Origin: Erythroxylum novogranatense
Taxonomy: Eukaryota > Streptophyta > Magnoliopsida > Malpighiales > Erythroxylaceae
NCBI GenBank assembly: GCA_029891385.1
Contig: CM057232.1
Span: forward strand, 68,325,824-68,389,823
Direction of reading: 5' to 3'
Length of the DNA: 64,000 bases
Part shown: one piece after another, positions 23,459 to 34,639 of the stretch
Position numbering within the stretch: position 1 is the first letter of the stretch
How the letters are laid out: each line of letters starts with the position of its first letter
The notes under the pieces: generated by a model
The model's database searches: none
What the model was told of the DNA's origin: nothing
The model's input: only the letters and a program-made list of their open reading frames with translations
Made by a program: the position numbers and the translations under genes

Positions 23459-24250
23459 GTGAGTAACCTAGTTGGTTTCTCAGCCTATATGTGTTTAATT
23501 GTATGTACTTATGCCATGTGGAGTTAAGGATGGATATATGTGATTGCTATTGATTGATTTCGGACCATGGGTGTTCGAAATATTGAAAATGTGATATTGA
23601 AGTGTTAATTTGAGTAAATGTTATGGATGCATCAGTGAAATTGAATTGAATCTGCATATGATTGAAATACCGGACCAAAGGTCCGAAGAAATGAAAAATG
23701 GTACCGAAATGGAAACTGACTGAAAATGGAAAGTGACATATGCATTCATGCATAATTGAACGATCAGATAAAGATAGTTGTTGACCTGAGACACCACTGT
23801 ACTGAACCGAGCTTTGAGCTTGAGGGGACTAGTGCATACCGGAGGCTCTCCTATCCCTAATGTGAGTGGGCAGTAGTGCATACCCAGAGGGCTCTCCTAC
23901 TTGCCAAAAATGCGAATACTGTTACTGAACCGAGGGGAGTTAGTGCATACCCAGAGGGCTCTCCTACTCCCTAGACGCGTCCGATTTCTGATAAGTGATA
24001 GGCGCTCAGTCACAACAACGAAAAGAAAATGAAAGTGTCACATGCACTTTGCATATATGAATAATCAAATGTGAATTGTGTGAGAGGCGAAACGCCTCAT
24101 AGTCGTGAAATTGAATGCATGGGATTTGATGAATGTGCTAATATGTGATATAATGTGAATTGTATGTATATGCATGAGTTGGGTGGACCATCGATGATGG
24201 TTTCTCACTGAGTTCGCAAACTCACCCAACATTGTAATTATTTTTTTCAG
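23459..24250 (+). other. Candidate LTR intron / hairpin module (solo LTR 1)
   Basis: Donor-like GTGCAG|GTGAGTAACC at 23459; acceptor-like ATTTTTTTCAG|G ending 24250. Between them lie CGGACC-AAA-GGTCCG (23671-23685), CGAGCT-TTG-AGCTTG (23809-23823), ACCATC-GAT-GATGGT (24187-24201) and TGAGTT-CGCA-AACTCA (24209-24224), each an inverted repeat. The same order recurs in solo LTR 2 and the third LTR. Three imperfect direct repeats with TAGTGCATACC..AG..GGCTCTCCTA lie at 23829-23975. Confidence 0.55.
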
Positions 24251-24707
24251 GAAATGAAGAGTACCCCGTTAGACAAACGGGAGTATGGCTACTGCTAGCA
24301 AGGCAGAGTAAAGGGTCGGGATCAGTGTTGTTCACATCTGCATTAGTGTAGTGATTTTATTAAGTGGGCCCCAATTGATTATGTGTAATTGTATTGTATT
24401 ACTGAAAATGGTCAGAAATGGCATTGGGCCCAGTTGGGTCATGCATTTCTATTTATGAAATGATTGAGCACTATTGAGTGCTCGTTAATGACTGAAATTG
24501 TTTTATATCTAAAACTGTTTTTGTTATAAATCGGGCCCAAATTATTTATTGTTCTTGCGCACTCAACCGTTTTTGAAAGAAAAAATTTCATAACGAGTTT
24601 TAAAGTGTATTTGATTTGCTCTAGCATACCGCCCTCACGGGTCACGGGCTCGGATATCACTGTAGATGTCGGGTTCGAGTCTCGCGGGAGTGGGGTGCTA
24701 CATTATC

Positions 24708-26350
24708 AATCTTACCACGAATATGACCATTTTGAGTTAGAAAAGTACTTAACCTTTCATACCTTGCTCTAGGTGCTTGCTTTAACCCATAAAGTGCTAT
24801 CTTGAGCTTGTAGACATCATCCGGATGTTCATGATATTCAAAACCCGGTGGTTATTTGACATAAACCTCCTCTTGGATGTAGCCATTTAGAAACGCACTT
24901 TTGACATCCATTTGATTTAATTTGATCCTCTTATGCGATGCAAAAGAACATAATAGTCTGATTACCTCCAATCGAGCCACAGGAACATATGTCTCATTAT
25001 AATCAAGGCCTTCTCCTTGATAAAATCCTTGGGCTACTAACCTTGATTTATTCTTGATTGCTACACCATTCTCATCATACTTTATCCTATTTACCCACTT
25101 GACTCCAATAATAGTCTTGTCCTTTAGTGGAGCTACCAAATCCCATACATTATTTCTCTTGAATTGATTAAGCTCTTCTTTCATAGATAATAGCCAATTT
25201 TCATCTTCAAGAGCCTCTTTTATATTCTTGGGTTCCACTAATGAGATGAAAGCTGAGTTCCTCAAGTGCTCGTAGACATTCCTCCTAGTTCTTAAATCGT
25301 CATTCAAGCTACCAATTACTTGCTCCATAGGATGGTTCTTTGCTTTTGCCCATGCTTTGATGTTAGGTACATGGTCTTCTTCATCTAATTTCATTTCTTC
25401 AATCTTCGATTCAATTTCTTCAAGTCCATTTCCTAAATTTCCTGCATCATCATCAAAACAAACCTTTCTCAGGGGTGAAATCATATCATTGAATTTAACA
25501 TGAATACTTTCTTCAACACATTTAGTTGTATTATTATAGACTCTAAATGCCTTACTAGATAGTGAATAACCAAGAAACACACCAACATCAGATTTTGAAT
25601 CAAATTTTCCTAAGTTGTTCTTTCCATTATTATGAATAAAAACTTTGCAACCAAAAGGATGAAAATATGAAATGTTGGGCTTCTTACCTTTCATAACTCG
25701 TATGGTGTCTTGTTTTTGTCTCGTTTAAGATGCACTCTATTGATGATGTAGCACGTGGAATTGATTGCTTCCGCCCAAAAGGATTTAGGAAGATTGTCCT
25801 CATTCAACATAGTTCTACTCATTTCTTCAAGTGAGCGATTCTTCCTTTTAACTACACCATTTTGTTGTGGTGTTCTAGGTGTTGAGAAATTGTGCTCCAT
25901 TCCATATTTGTCACAAAGCTTTTCAAATGGTTCACACTCAAATTCACCTCCATGATCTATTCTAATCGCAACAATTGTCAAATTCTTTTCATTTTGAACC
26001 AACCTACACCACTTAGTAAACTAGTTAAAAGCATCATTTTTATTAGCAAGAAATCTCACCCAAGTAAATATGGAAAAATCATCAACAATGACAAGAACAT
26101 ATAATTTACCACTAAGACTAGCATGTCTAGAAGGTCCAATCAAATCCATATGAACAAGTTCTAGAATTCTAGAAGTACAAATTTCTTTCTTTGGTTTGAA
26201 AGATTCTCTACCATGTTTGCCTTTCAAACAAGATTCACACAAGTGATCTTTAACAAATTTTATCTTAGGCAAACCTCTCACAATTTCATTTTTTGAAAGC
26301 TTATAAATTAAAGGCAATGGTGCATGTCCTAATTTTCTATGCCATAAAAA
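24708..26350 (-). pseudogene. SIRE-like integrase and N-terminal RT
   Basis: Minus-strand frames 26398-26021, 26002-25691 and 25694-24852 run consecutively. The first holds the integrase zinc-binding HRKLGH...CESCLKG and the core start LELVHMDLIGPS. The second has the catalytic DHGGEFE and PQQNGVVKRKNR; in active copia integrases this last block reads VVERKNR, so the third catalytic acid (Glu) is Lys here. The third carries the C-terminal integrase region (FGCKVFIHN, VFLGYS) and RT (NVWDLV, KWVNRIKYDENG, RLVAQGF, QMDVKSAFLNG). Stops lie at about 26020 and 24850. The solo LTR at 21610 cuts RT; the chromovirus cuts just before HRKLGH. Confidence 0.87.
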
Positions 26351-26355
26351 TGCAT

Positions 26356-29300
26356 TGTTAGACCCCGATCCCTTTTTCCCTATTAAATAGGTTTGCAATT
26401 TAAATTGTCTTTTGGTTAGTATGAAATTAGGGTTTTATTAGATTTTCTAGTGGTTAGAATAATTTGGGATTTTAGTGCAATATATTATTAATTGAAGGAA
26501 TTTAGTTAAATTAGAATTTTAATTTTGGTGTTAGATTTTAAAAGAATAAGAAAATGGTAAATGAGGCCATAAAATAGTGTTAGGATAAATTAGGAAGTGT
26601 TTATATGGTTTTGAGGCTTGAGGTTACTTAAGTGGGTTTTTAGCCCTTTGGCATGTCATTTAAATGATGGGGAAAGCAAACAAGTGGGCTAGGGCTTTTA
26701 AGGTGAAGTAAATGAAAAAGAAAGGAAGCAAATGGGCTTTTAAGTGGGAGCCCACGAAATTATTAAATGGAAGGAGGGAAAATGAAAATTTTGGGAAAGT
26801 TTAAGTTAGAAGGAGGGAAAGTTGGACATTTGGGCTTTTAAGAGGGAGCCCACGAAAATTTAAGTTGGAAGGAGGGAAAATGAAAATTTGGGAAACGTTA
26901 TAAGGAGGGAAACTACTTAGGCTTAGCGTTTAAGTTAAAGAGTTAGGTTAATGAAGAGTTAAGGTTGAAGTTAAGGAAGCTTAGGAATTAGAAGTAACCA
27001 ACGAAAATTTAAAGAAGAAGGGAAGTGATGTCGTTTTTGGCTTAGGGAATAAGAGAGGAAGAGAAGCAAAAATTAGGTCATTTCTTAGTTAGCCATCCGA
27101 AAATCACAAGAGAGGAGGAGAGTGAGAAGTTTCGAAAATTCAAAGGAGGAAGAAGAGAGGTAGGTTTTCAAGGTTTTCTAAGCTTTAGCAAGGAGGATTC
27201 AAGTGGTTTTATGTAAGAAGGAAGGACAAAGAAAGAGGTTCTCCATCTTTAGAAGCAAAGGAAGATTTCGTAGGTCACTACAAGGTAAGAGAAAATTTGA
27301 ATTTCTTGGTTATATTGTTAGGATTTTATCTTTCTTGTTTCATATTGGTGATTAGAAGAGTGATTAGAAGGATTTGTTGTAGGAGGAGAGGAAAAAAAAA
27401 TCAGATTGTGTATGGATTAGGGTTTCGAAATTTATGAATTGATGTGTTAAAGTTTTGTTTTTCATGCTTTCAATAGATGATTGGAAGAGGTTTTAGAGAA
27501 AGAATAAGAAAGGAAAGAGTTCCCACCATTAGAAACTAGGAGGGTGATGTCGTGGGTTTCATGAGGGAAGAAGAAGTTGACATTTCATGGCTTTATTGTT
27601 AGGATTTGTCTAATGGTGGTTTGGAGAATGTGTTGTGAAGGAAAAATGAAAGAAGAAAAGTTAGGGAAGCTTAGTGGAAAAAAATCAGCATGTATGGATG
27701 GCTTTAGGGTTGAGAATTTTCGAAAATAATGGATTAAATTGAAAGAAGTTTGAGTTAATATAGCATAGGAATGGTATAGGAAAGGTTTAGGTTAGGTTAT
27801 GTAGATTGAAAGTCAAGTTTTTTACATTCTTGAAAATTCCAGCATAGGTATCTTTGATTAATTAGACTTGTTATGTTTTGTTTAAGGTCAATTAAGACAT
27901 TTGGAGCTTGAGGAAGGACAAGTTAATCAATTGCCAAACCAAAGAAGTCAAGGTGGGTAACTTTTTAATAATTGAGTAATAAGCTACTTAAATGTCTCTT
28001 GAATGGTTTCCTATGACTTTTAAATTTTGAATGCATTATTGTTTGTGATAACGTAAACATGTATTATGTGCCTTCTTATGTAACTATATTGTGTAAAGAT
28101 TCGTATAATTGTTTGACAAGTAACAAAGTTCCGAATATGAGATTTTGGTGATTATGTGAAAGTGACTAGTTGTAATGGCCATTTGTGGCAAATCCTTATG
28201 AATATTGTAATGTTGGGAAACTTGATTTAAAATGAGAAAAATGTGAGTATGTGATTTTGGATGAATGCCTAAAGTGAATTTGCATGATTTCTTGGGTTTA
28301 TAGTGATCCCCTCTGTTAGCAAGTGCGCACTTGTCTATTAGGCTTCTCCCGCCTGCCTGCTAGTGGCATAGGAGTTCCAAAATCGGACTCCCCTCTGTTC
28401 ACGGCTACACATGGTCGCTTGTCGGACATGTGTAGTACGTCCTGTTAGGATCACTCAAACCATCTGATATTCGATTTTGTGTTATTATATGACATTCGTT
28501 GATTTTGTTGTCAATGTTTTATTGTATTAGAAACTGAAGTTGTTGAATATTGACTTGAAATTTAATTGTTGATGCATGCTTTAGCTTATGCTTGGCTATT
28601 AAACTGTTACCCACGGAGCCGTCGTGCTCACCCCCTTCCTCATTCCACAGGTATTGAGCGAGAAACTGGGTCGTCGCATCGGGAATAAGGCATTACTCCG
28701 ATGCTTTTATTTTTGAAGTCATACTTTTGAAAACAATGCTTTGGCTAGCATTTTATTGGTTTTTGTAAACTTTCTTTGGAATTTTTGTATCCGGGCTAAA
28801 ATGCTCTTCAAAGCATTGTATTTGCTTATTTCATGTAAATATTAAGGTTTTGAAGTTTCCATTGTATATTGTATATGTTTAAGCATGTATGGTTGTATGT
28901 TTGTAAAAGCAAGCATGAGCTTGTAGTTTCTTTATGTTTTGGAAATGGGTTGATGTTTAGGAGTTAGGTTAGATACCTAAGATTGTGTTGTTGCCATTTA
29001 GATATCTAAGATTGCGTTGTTGCCATTTGGAGTTGATGTGCTTTGGTTGTTGTATATGTGTGAGAATTTGGGAGATTGAAGTGTTTTTGTGTAGGTGGAA
29101 GTTAGGTTGGAAAATTTTAAATTTTTGGCTAGAGCATTTTTAGGGGAGGTGCTGTCCATTTTTTTTAAAAAAATGGGCAGCCACCTTGTTTGACTTTTAG
29201 AGCATGTTAGAGTCTAAATTTGAGTGAGAGGTATTTCTTAAAGATTTTAGAACTTATCAAGATCTTTAAAACGGTATAAAATGGGTTAATTTTTGACTTA

Positions 29301-29935
29301 AGATGAAAAAGTTATAGGCATTTGAAAATTTCTTATTACTATTCATTTGGTAATTTTCACTATTCATATGGTAATTAGCTAAACAACAACTTTAAACAAG
29401 TTTCTACTTCTTTTGATGATCGTTATGCCTTTTGTTTTCTTTATGAAGGTTGTAAAATATCTTTGAATCTTTCCGATGATGACATATAGGACATTTTCGA
29501 TTCTTTTATATCAAAAGTTGTAATTTTTCAATTTTGGCATAATGTAGGAGCAGTTAAGTTTGGAATAAACCTTTAAAGCAACTTATGGATGACTTTGTTT
29601 TTAACATCCTCTTCGAAAGGTATAACGTTTCTAATTAGTCTTGATAGACGCTAAATCTTCAAAATTCAGATTTTCGAGACGTTTTCTGTTTTGTTTTAAT
29701 CTAGAAGCATGGAATTTCGGATTAGCTTAGACATATGAGTAATTATGGGCCCCTAAGCAAATCAAATTTTACTGGAGGATAAATAGGGTAAATTTATCAA
29801 GGTTTATTCGGATAACGTGAACTTAAGTCCGATTTGAGGTTTAATTAGTGGTGAGGAATCACTCCCTCGTGAGATGTGCGTCCAGACGTCATGCAGGACG
29901 TCGGACACGTGTCGCACCAGGGAGGGGTTCCAACA
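26356..29935 (+). repeat. 5' LTR of the Tekay-like chromovirus
   Basis: 3,580 bases, TGTTAGACC...GGTTCCAACA. The 3' partner is split into 38192-38874, 48102-48320 and 52108-54754 and aligns throughout. It contains direct repeats of GGGCTTTTAAG(T)GGGAGCCCACGAAA-type sequence (26735-26860) and a purine-rich stretch. No ORF of note. Confidence 0.93.
27953..28650 (+). other. Candidate LTR intron / hairpin module (chromovirus LTR)
   Basis: Donor-like TCAAG|GTGGGTAACT at 27953, acceptor-like CATTCCACAG|GT ending 28650. Inside are GGAGTTCC/GGACTCC (28370-28392), ACACATG/CATGTGT (28407-28433) and, just before the pyrimidine tract, GAGC-n6-GCTCACC (28616-28632). The same blocks occur in the 4.4-kb LTR. 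The 3' LTR copy is at about 52774-53471. Confidence 0.5.
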
Positions 29936-29939
29936 CTTA

Positions 29940-29951
29940 TGGTATCAAAGC
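29940..29951 (+). promoter_or_regulatory. Primer-binding site, initiator-Met tRNA type
   Basis: TGGTATCAAAGC, four bases after the LTR end. Differs at one base from TGGTATCAGAGC, the usual complement of the 3' end of plant initiator methionine tRNA. Confidence 0.85.
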
Positions 29952-30165
29952 TTTCGGTTTAGATTCGGGTAGAAGGAGAACTTTAGGGTTTTCATGATTT
30001 TTATTAAACTTACATGATTTGTGTTCTTTTGCATTGTTTTAATTGATTTTACATGCCTATATGGTGATTTCGACTAAATGATGATTTTAGATGATTACAA
30101 CTTGAGCGTTGCACGATACTTTTTGAATTAAAGTTTTTCACTGGTTTTATTTTGAAGGAGTACAT

Positions 30166-31262
30166 ATGCCACCTCGGCGTAGATCCCGCGGAACTCTTTC
30201 TTGCTCTAGTTCCCGTCAGGGGAGCACAGATGAGTCGCATGTCCCACAAGATGCGGGGACACACTCAGCTCCTGGCTCAGAGGCACCTAGTGTGCAACCT
30301 GAGGAGCAACCTCCTCCTCCTCCTGCTATGCCTGCGATGGATCCGCAGTTTTTCCAGGCTTTTGCCCAGGCTTTCACCTTAGCCATGGGACAGGGATCTC
30401 AGGCTCCAGTGCCAGCTCCAGTGATTCGGGGCGGGCAGTATGACAAGTTACGGAAGTATGGTGCGGTGGACTTTCATGGTACCACCAATCCTGAGGAAGC
30501 TGAAGCTTGGATGAAAAGAATAGAGAGGTCTGATGCGGATGAAATGCAGATGAGGAGAAGCTTGAGTATGCAGTGAGTCTATTACAGGGGAATGCTCTTC
30601 ACTGGTGGGAGTCGGTGCCACAGAGTCAGGCTGTACCTCCCGTGTTATCATGGAGGGATTTTGGAGAATTATTCAGAAAAAAGTACTTCTCCCGGGTTTA
30701 TATGCAAGAGAAGGCGGAGAGTTTTTGAATTTGGCTCGAGAGGAGATGTCATTAGTGAGTATGAGTGAGATTCACCCAACTGTCTCGGTATCGGCATATA
30801 TGGTGGCTAATGAAGAAGACAAGTGCAGAAAGTTTGAAGGAGGCCTCCACACAGGAATTAGGGAGAAGGTAGTGATTCATAACTTCTCGATTATCGGCAA
30901 TGGTGGATCGACACTCAAGCAGAAAAACTGAGAACATCGACGTGAGGTGGCGGGGAAAGAAAGGCGAGAGCAGTTTCCTAGGGAGGGGGTAGTGTTCGAC
31001 TGCTTTCAGGGGTGAGAAGAGTTTTCGTGTGCAGAGTCAGGGAGGCAGTAGTGCCCCTCAACAAAGCAGGTAATTCAGAGCAGAGTCAGTGCAGGCCTCC
31101 TCAGTGGGAGGAAACAACAAGACAGAGAGAAGCAGGAACCTGACCCCTCTATGTGAGCATTGTGGGAACCCCCATTGAGGTGAATGTCATAAATTGTCAG
31201 GTGCATCCTTCAAGTGTGGAGAGAAGGGACACATAATTAGAGACTGTCCTCTGTGGGCCCGA
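30166..31262 (+). pseudogene. Chromovirus gag with two zinc-knuckle motifs
   Basis: Starts MPPRRRSRGT at 30166, followed by a Gln/Pro-rich region, FFQAFAQAF, and the gag core entry RKYGAVDFHGTTNPEEAEAW. A shift near 30545 moves the frame; LLQGNALHWWESV (30580-30620), SWRDF..FRKKYF and EEDKCRKFEGGL (30805-30845) follow in other frames. Near 31150-31250 is a CEHCGNPH.GECH knuckle with a TGA inside it and then CX(2)C-less FKCGEKGHIIRDCP, the second knuckle, as in Tekay elements. The protein would form the particle and bind RNA. At least three disruptions; not functional. Confidence 0.85.
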
Positions 31263-31715
31263 GGGGCAGGATCTCAGTCACAGGCTCAGAGGAGAGTGGA
31301 GACAATGGGGACCAAACCAGTTTACAGGTGGGCGATTACAGGTCGATGAAGAAGCCCATTCCTCCAGGGAGACCGAGAGGGCAAGCACAGGCTCGGGTGT
31401 TTGCTATGACTCGAGAGGAGGCTGCAACCGCACCGGAAGTTGTTATTGGTATGGCTCAACTTTTTCATTCTGATGTTTATGTTCTCTTTGATACTGGTTC
31501 CACCCATTCTTTTGTCTCTGCGAGTGTGTTATTACCCGGTATGCAGTCAGTTCTTATGGATGAGTTTCTGTTTGTTAGTACTCCGTTAGGGAGGACTGTT
31601 ATCGTGAGCCAGATCTTTTGAGATTGTGAGCTTGTGATTGATGGATCTAGTTTGGTAGTGGATCTGCTACCTCTAGATCTGAAGGGGTTAGATGTGATCG
31701 TCGGAATGGACGTGA
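31263..31715 (+). pseudogene. Chromovirus protease, split by solo LTR 2
   Basis: ARVFAMTREEA is followed by the aspartic protease active site LFDTGSTHSFVS (31478-31515). A TGA at 31619 interrupts the domain; the end LPLDLKGLDVIVGMD (31665-31712) abuts the inserted LTR. After the insertion the chain resumes at 35057 with YKAKLDCGKKEVEF. The protease processes the gag-pol chain inside the particle. Confidence 0.87.
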
Positions 31716-33040
31716 TGTAACATCCCATTGCTAGTGGAAAGGGGTAGAATGGTAAATGTGAGTGACTAATGAGAGTTAGGAATGTATTATACATGTTCAT
31801 GCATAACTTGCTACACACTTAGACTTGATTGTTGCATACGAAAATACTTGTACATGCATTCATGAATAATTCCGGGTATAATTGGAATGATTTGAGAATC
31901 TTGAATGTTATTATTATTGAAAATTTTATGGGTTAGTGAGATCTTGATGTTTTGAATTTTAGTGGAATTATTGTATTTGTATATGTTGGTGAAGTTATGG
32001 AGTATTAAGAGAGATATATTTATAGTAGGAACAAGAAATAAATTAAATAAAGATTTGGAGATAGTTGGGTTGTAAAGATGATTGTTGTATTGGAAGAGGG
32101 AACTAAATGGAGTTAGTTTCAAAGAAACTAAGTTAGGGTTTAATCATTTAGAAAGTGACATGTGTCACTTAGATCTTGTACTCTAGCTAGAAGTAGGTCA
32201 CTATTCCTTGAGAGTTGGCAGGTTAAGTCTTGTCCAAGTCCCTTCTTTATTCTCATCTTTTTAAAACTTCTCTCTTCGAAACACAGAATTTTTCTAGCAA
32301 AATATCTTCTAAGGGACTCTTGTGTTCTTCCTTTCTTTCACCAACCTTACTTTGCCATGTGTGTCATCTATTCTAAGGAAAAACCAGAAGCTTACCATTT
32401 CACTCAGTGAAGTACGAAAACGTGTGGAGTTTAGGGCTTGAAGATTTTGGAGATTTCAGCAGGTAAGTGTTAGAGAAATCCCTCACTGTTGGGGGTTTGT
32501 GAAATAAAGTTGATAGATTACTGTCTTCTGCATGAAAAATGCACTTCATGTGTTTGTTCTTAAATACTGGTTAGTTGGGGAGAAATAAATTCAGTTATAG
32601 TGTTAAATTAGTTTTTGAGAAAACTTTTGGTGTTTGGTGACGTAAAGTGTTGAAAGTTAGAAAGTTTGGAAAATTTCTCGCTGAGCATGTTTCAGTATTT
32701 TGGCCATAACATTTTCTGTGGTTGTCTAAATAAGATGATTCTTGATTTGGAGTAAAATAGGAATATATGACTAGAATTCGTATGAAGACATTTAATTTCA
32801 GTTCTGTCTTTAAGAGTCTCAAAAGTTGTCACGAAGTTGAGAATTGGGTGCAGGATGTTGAGAGTTGAACGAAAATTCATGTTCCAACTTCGAGAGGAAA
32901 TTTGGACCTGATTTAGATAGATTCTGGCAAAATTCCCTTCTGAAAAGTTGTAGATATTTCTTTTAGCTTTCCAACGGTATAAAGTTGGTAAAATTTGGAT
33001 ATCTGAGTCAAAATTTATGATCTTTTTAAGTGGATACGTT

Positions 33041-33273
33041 TCAGACGCAAAAACTGAGACGCAGACGCAGAGACTGAGACGGAGACGCAAAAACTGAGAC
33101 GCAGACGCAGAAACTGAGACGCAGACGCAAAGACTGAGATGGAGACGCAGAAACTGAGACGCAGACGCAAGGACTGAGACGGAGATGCAGAAACTGAAAT
33201 GCAAACGCAGAGACTGAGACGGAGACGCAGAGACTGAGACGCAGACGCAAAGACTGAGACGCAGACGCAGAAA
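33041..33273 (+). repeat. 20-bp minisatellite in solo LTR 2
   Basis: About 11.6 tandem copies of a 20-base unit of form GCAGACGCAGARACTGAGAC. Copies alternate partly between GCAGACGC and GGAGACGC starts, hinting at a 40-base higher-order unit. CpG-rich (one or two CpG per unit) and purine-only apart from C and T at fixed places. It lies 1.3 kb into the LTR, roughly where solo LTR 1 has its CpG-rich array. Confidence 0.95.
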
Positions 33274-33962
33274 AACAAAAACAACAGATTGTACTTTTTT
33301 GGTCATAACTTTTTCTCTAGACCTCCAAATGACTTGATTTTTGAAGCATTGGATTCCTAACACACTTATTTATCTCTCCACAAAAATTTATGGTCTTTGG
33401 TATTATATTGGAAATGATTGATTGAATCAAAGTAAGGGTACCGATGGAAGGAGTATGAATTGGATATTTTACTGAATGTATTTCAGTATTTTGATGATAT
33501 CTTGGTCTATAGGATTCCAATTGAGGTAATTCTTGATTTGTAGTGAACTAGAGTAATAGGGCTACAAATTATATGAAGGAGTTGAATCTTGATACAGTCT
33601 CTAAGGTGTTCAATTTCTGGATGGAAGTCGGATATAATACACTGTTTTGGAGAAAGATCTGAAATGGTTAATTGGATTATGAGATTGGATTCAAATGGTT
33701 TATGGAGGGTTAAATCCCACAGAATGTGGCTAATTAAGTGAGTTTTGATAGTTGAACATCTTATGAAGAAATTGATGGATTGATACCCGGGATAGTCATG
33801 AATATGCATTGTACATATTTCATCTCATTCATGTGCATTATTAAACACTTATGATTGTTCAAATTGTGATATATGTATATGTTATTTGTTATAGAGAAGC
33901 CATTGGAATGTCAACCTCTAGACGTTGCTGGATCTTTCAGGTATTAGCTTCGGGAGAAACTA

Positions 33963-34639
33963 GTGAGTAACCTAGACGGTTTTGCTCAATTAATTGTTTG
34001 CTTTAGAATATGTTTCGAATGAATTATTTAAGTGCTCCAAACATGCAAAAATTGTGAGTGTGCATATGAATGCAAAAGTGTGCTAAGCATTTCTCTTGAA
34101 TGCGGACTAAGGTCCGATGATAAATGTGATCAAAAGCGTGAATGTGCATCCATGTAATTGGTGAGATTATGATATGTGAAACATTCATTATATGTATGCA
34201 TGAAAGATAAAGGAAGTTATATTTGGAGTTGCGGGATAAGGAGCTAAAAGCTCAAAATGTGAATAGAGCCTTGGGCTCAAAGTGCGTATCCCCGATATCT
34301 GAAGAGATATGGGACGTTATTCAACTAAGCTCGACATCCGTAAAGGGTGAGCTGGAAAAGGCACTTTCGGTCATAACGACAATAATAAACGAAAGTGAGT
34401 CTCATGTGCATTGCCAATAATAATTGATGTGTGTTTTTATTTGAACAATGTGATACATTGTGAATATGCGATGAAGTGAATATTATGTTATGTGCGATAG
34501 AGTGATACATTGTGAATATGTAATGAAGTGAGCATTGTGTTATGTGCGATATTTTGATGCATGAATTGAGTGAACCATCGATGATGGTTACCTCATTGAG
34601 TTCGCAAAACTCACCAAAATTGCATCGTTGTCTTTTCAG
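33963..34639 (+). other. Candidate LTR intron / hairpin module (solo LTR 2)
   Basis: Donor-like ACTA|GTGAGTAACC at 33963, acceptor-like GTCTTTTCAG|G ending 34639. Inverted repeats: CGGACTAAGGTCCG (34103-34116), GAGCT-AAA-AGCTC (34241-34253), GAGCC-TTG-GGCTC (34266-34278), ACCATC-GAT-GATGGT (34574-34588), TGAGTT-CGCAA-AACTCA (34597-34613). The GAGCC/GGCTC stem differs from GAGCT/AGCT(C/T) of the other LTRs by a paired change. Confidence 0.55.

Larger units (their letters stand above)
21610..24702 (+). mobile_element. Solo LTR 1 (3.09 kb, TGTAACATCCC...GGTGCTACA)
   Basis: Begins TGTAACATCCCG and ends GTGGGGTGCTACA, flanked by TTATC at 21605-21609 and 24703-24707: a precise 5-bp duplication. 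No internal gag/pol is present, so it is a solo LTR left by LTR-LTR recombination. It interrupts RT of the SIRE-like element just upstream (in the sense of that gene) of the YVDD motif. Ends and internal blocks match solo LTR 2 (31716-35051) and the fragment at 48321-52107, e.g. GGTGAGTAACCTAG and ACCATCGATGATGGT. Its pol-bearing relative is not in the window; shared architecture suggests a gypsy (Tekay-like) source. Confidence 0.9.

Noticed and set aside
32692..33363. Minus-strand open frame of 223 codons (and two overlapping frames) with Ser/Leu/Arg repeats
   Set aside because: It is created by a 20-bp minisatellite without stop codons inside a solo LTR. Because 20 is not a multiple of three, all three frames stay open; there is no domain and no start or promoter context.
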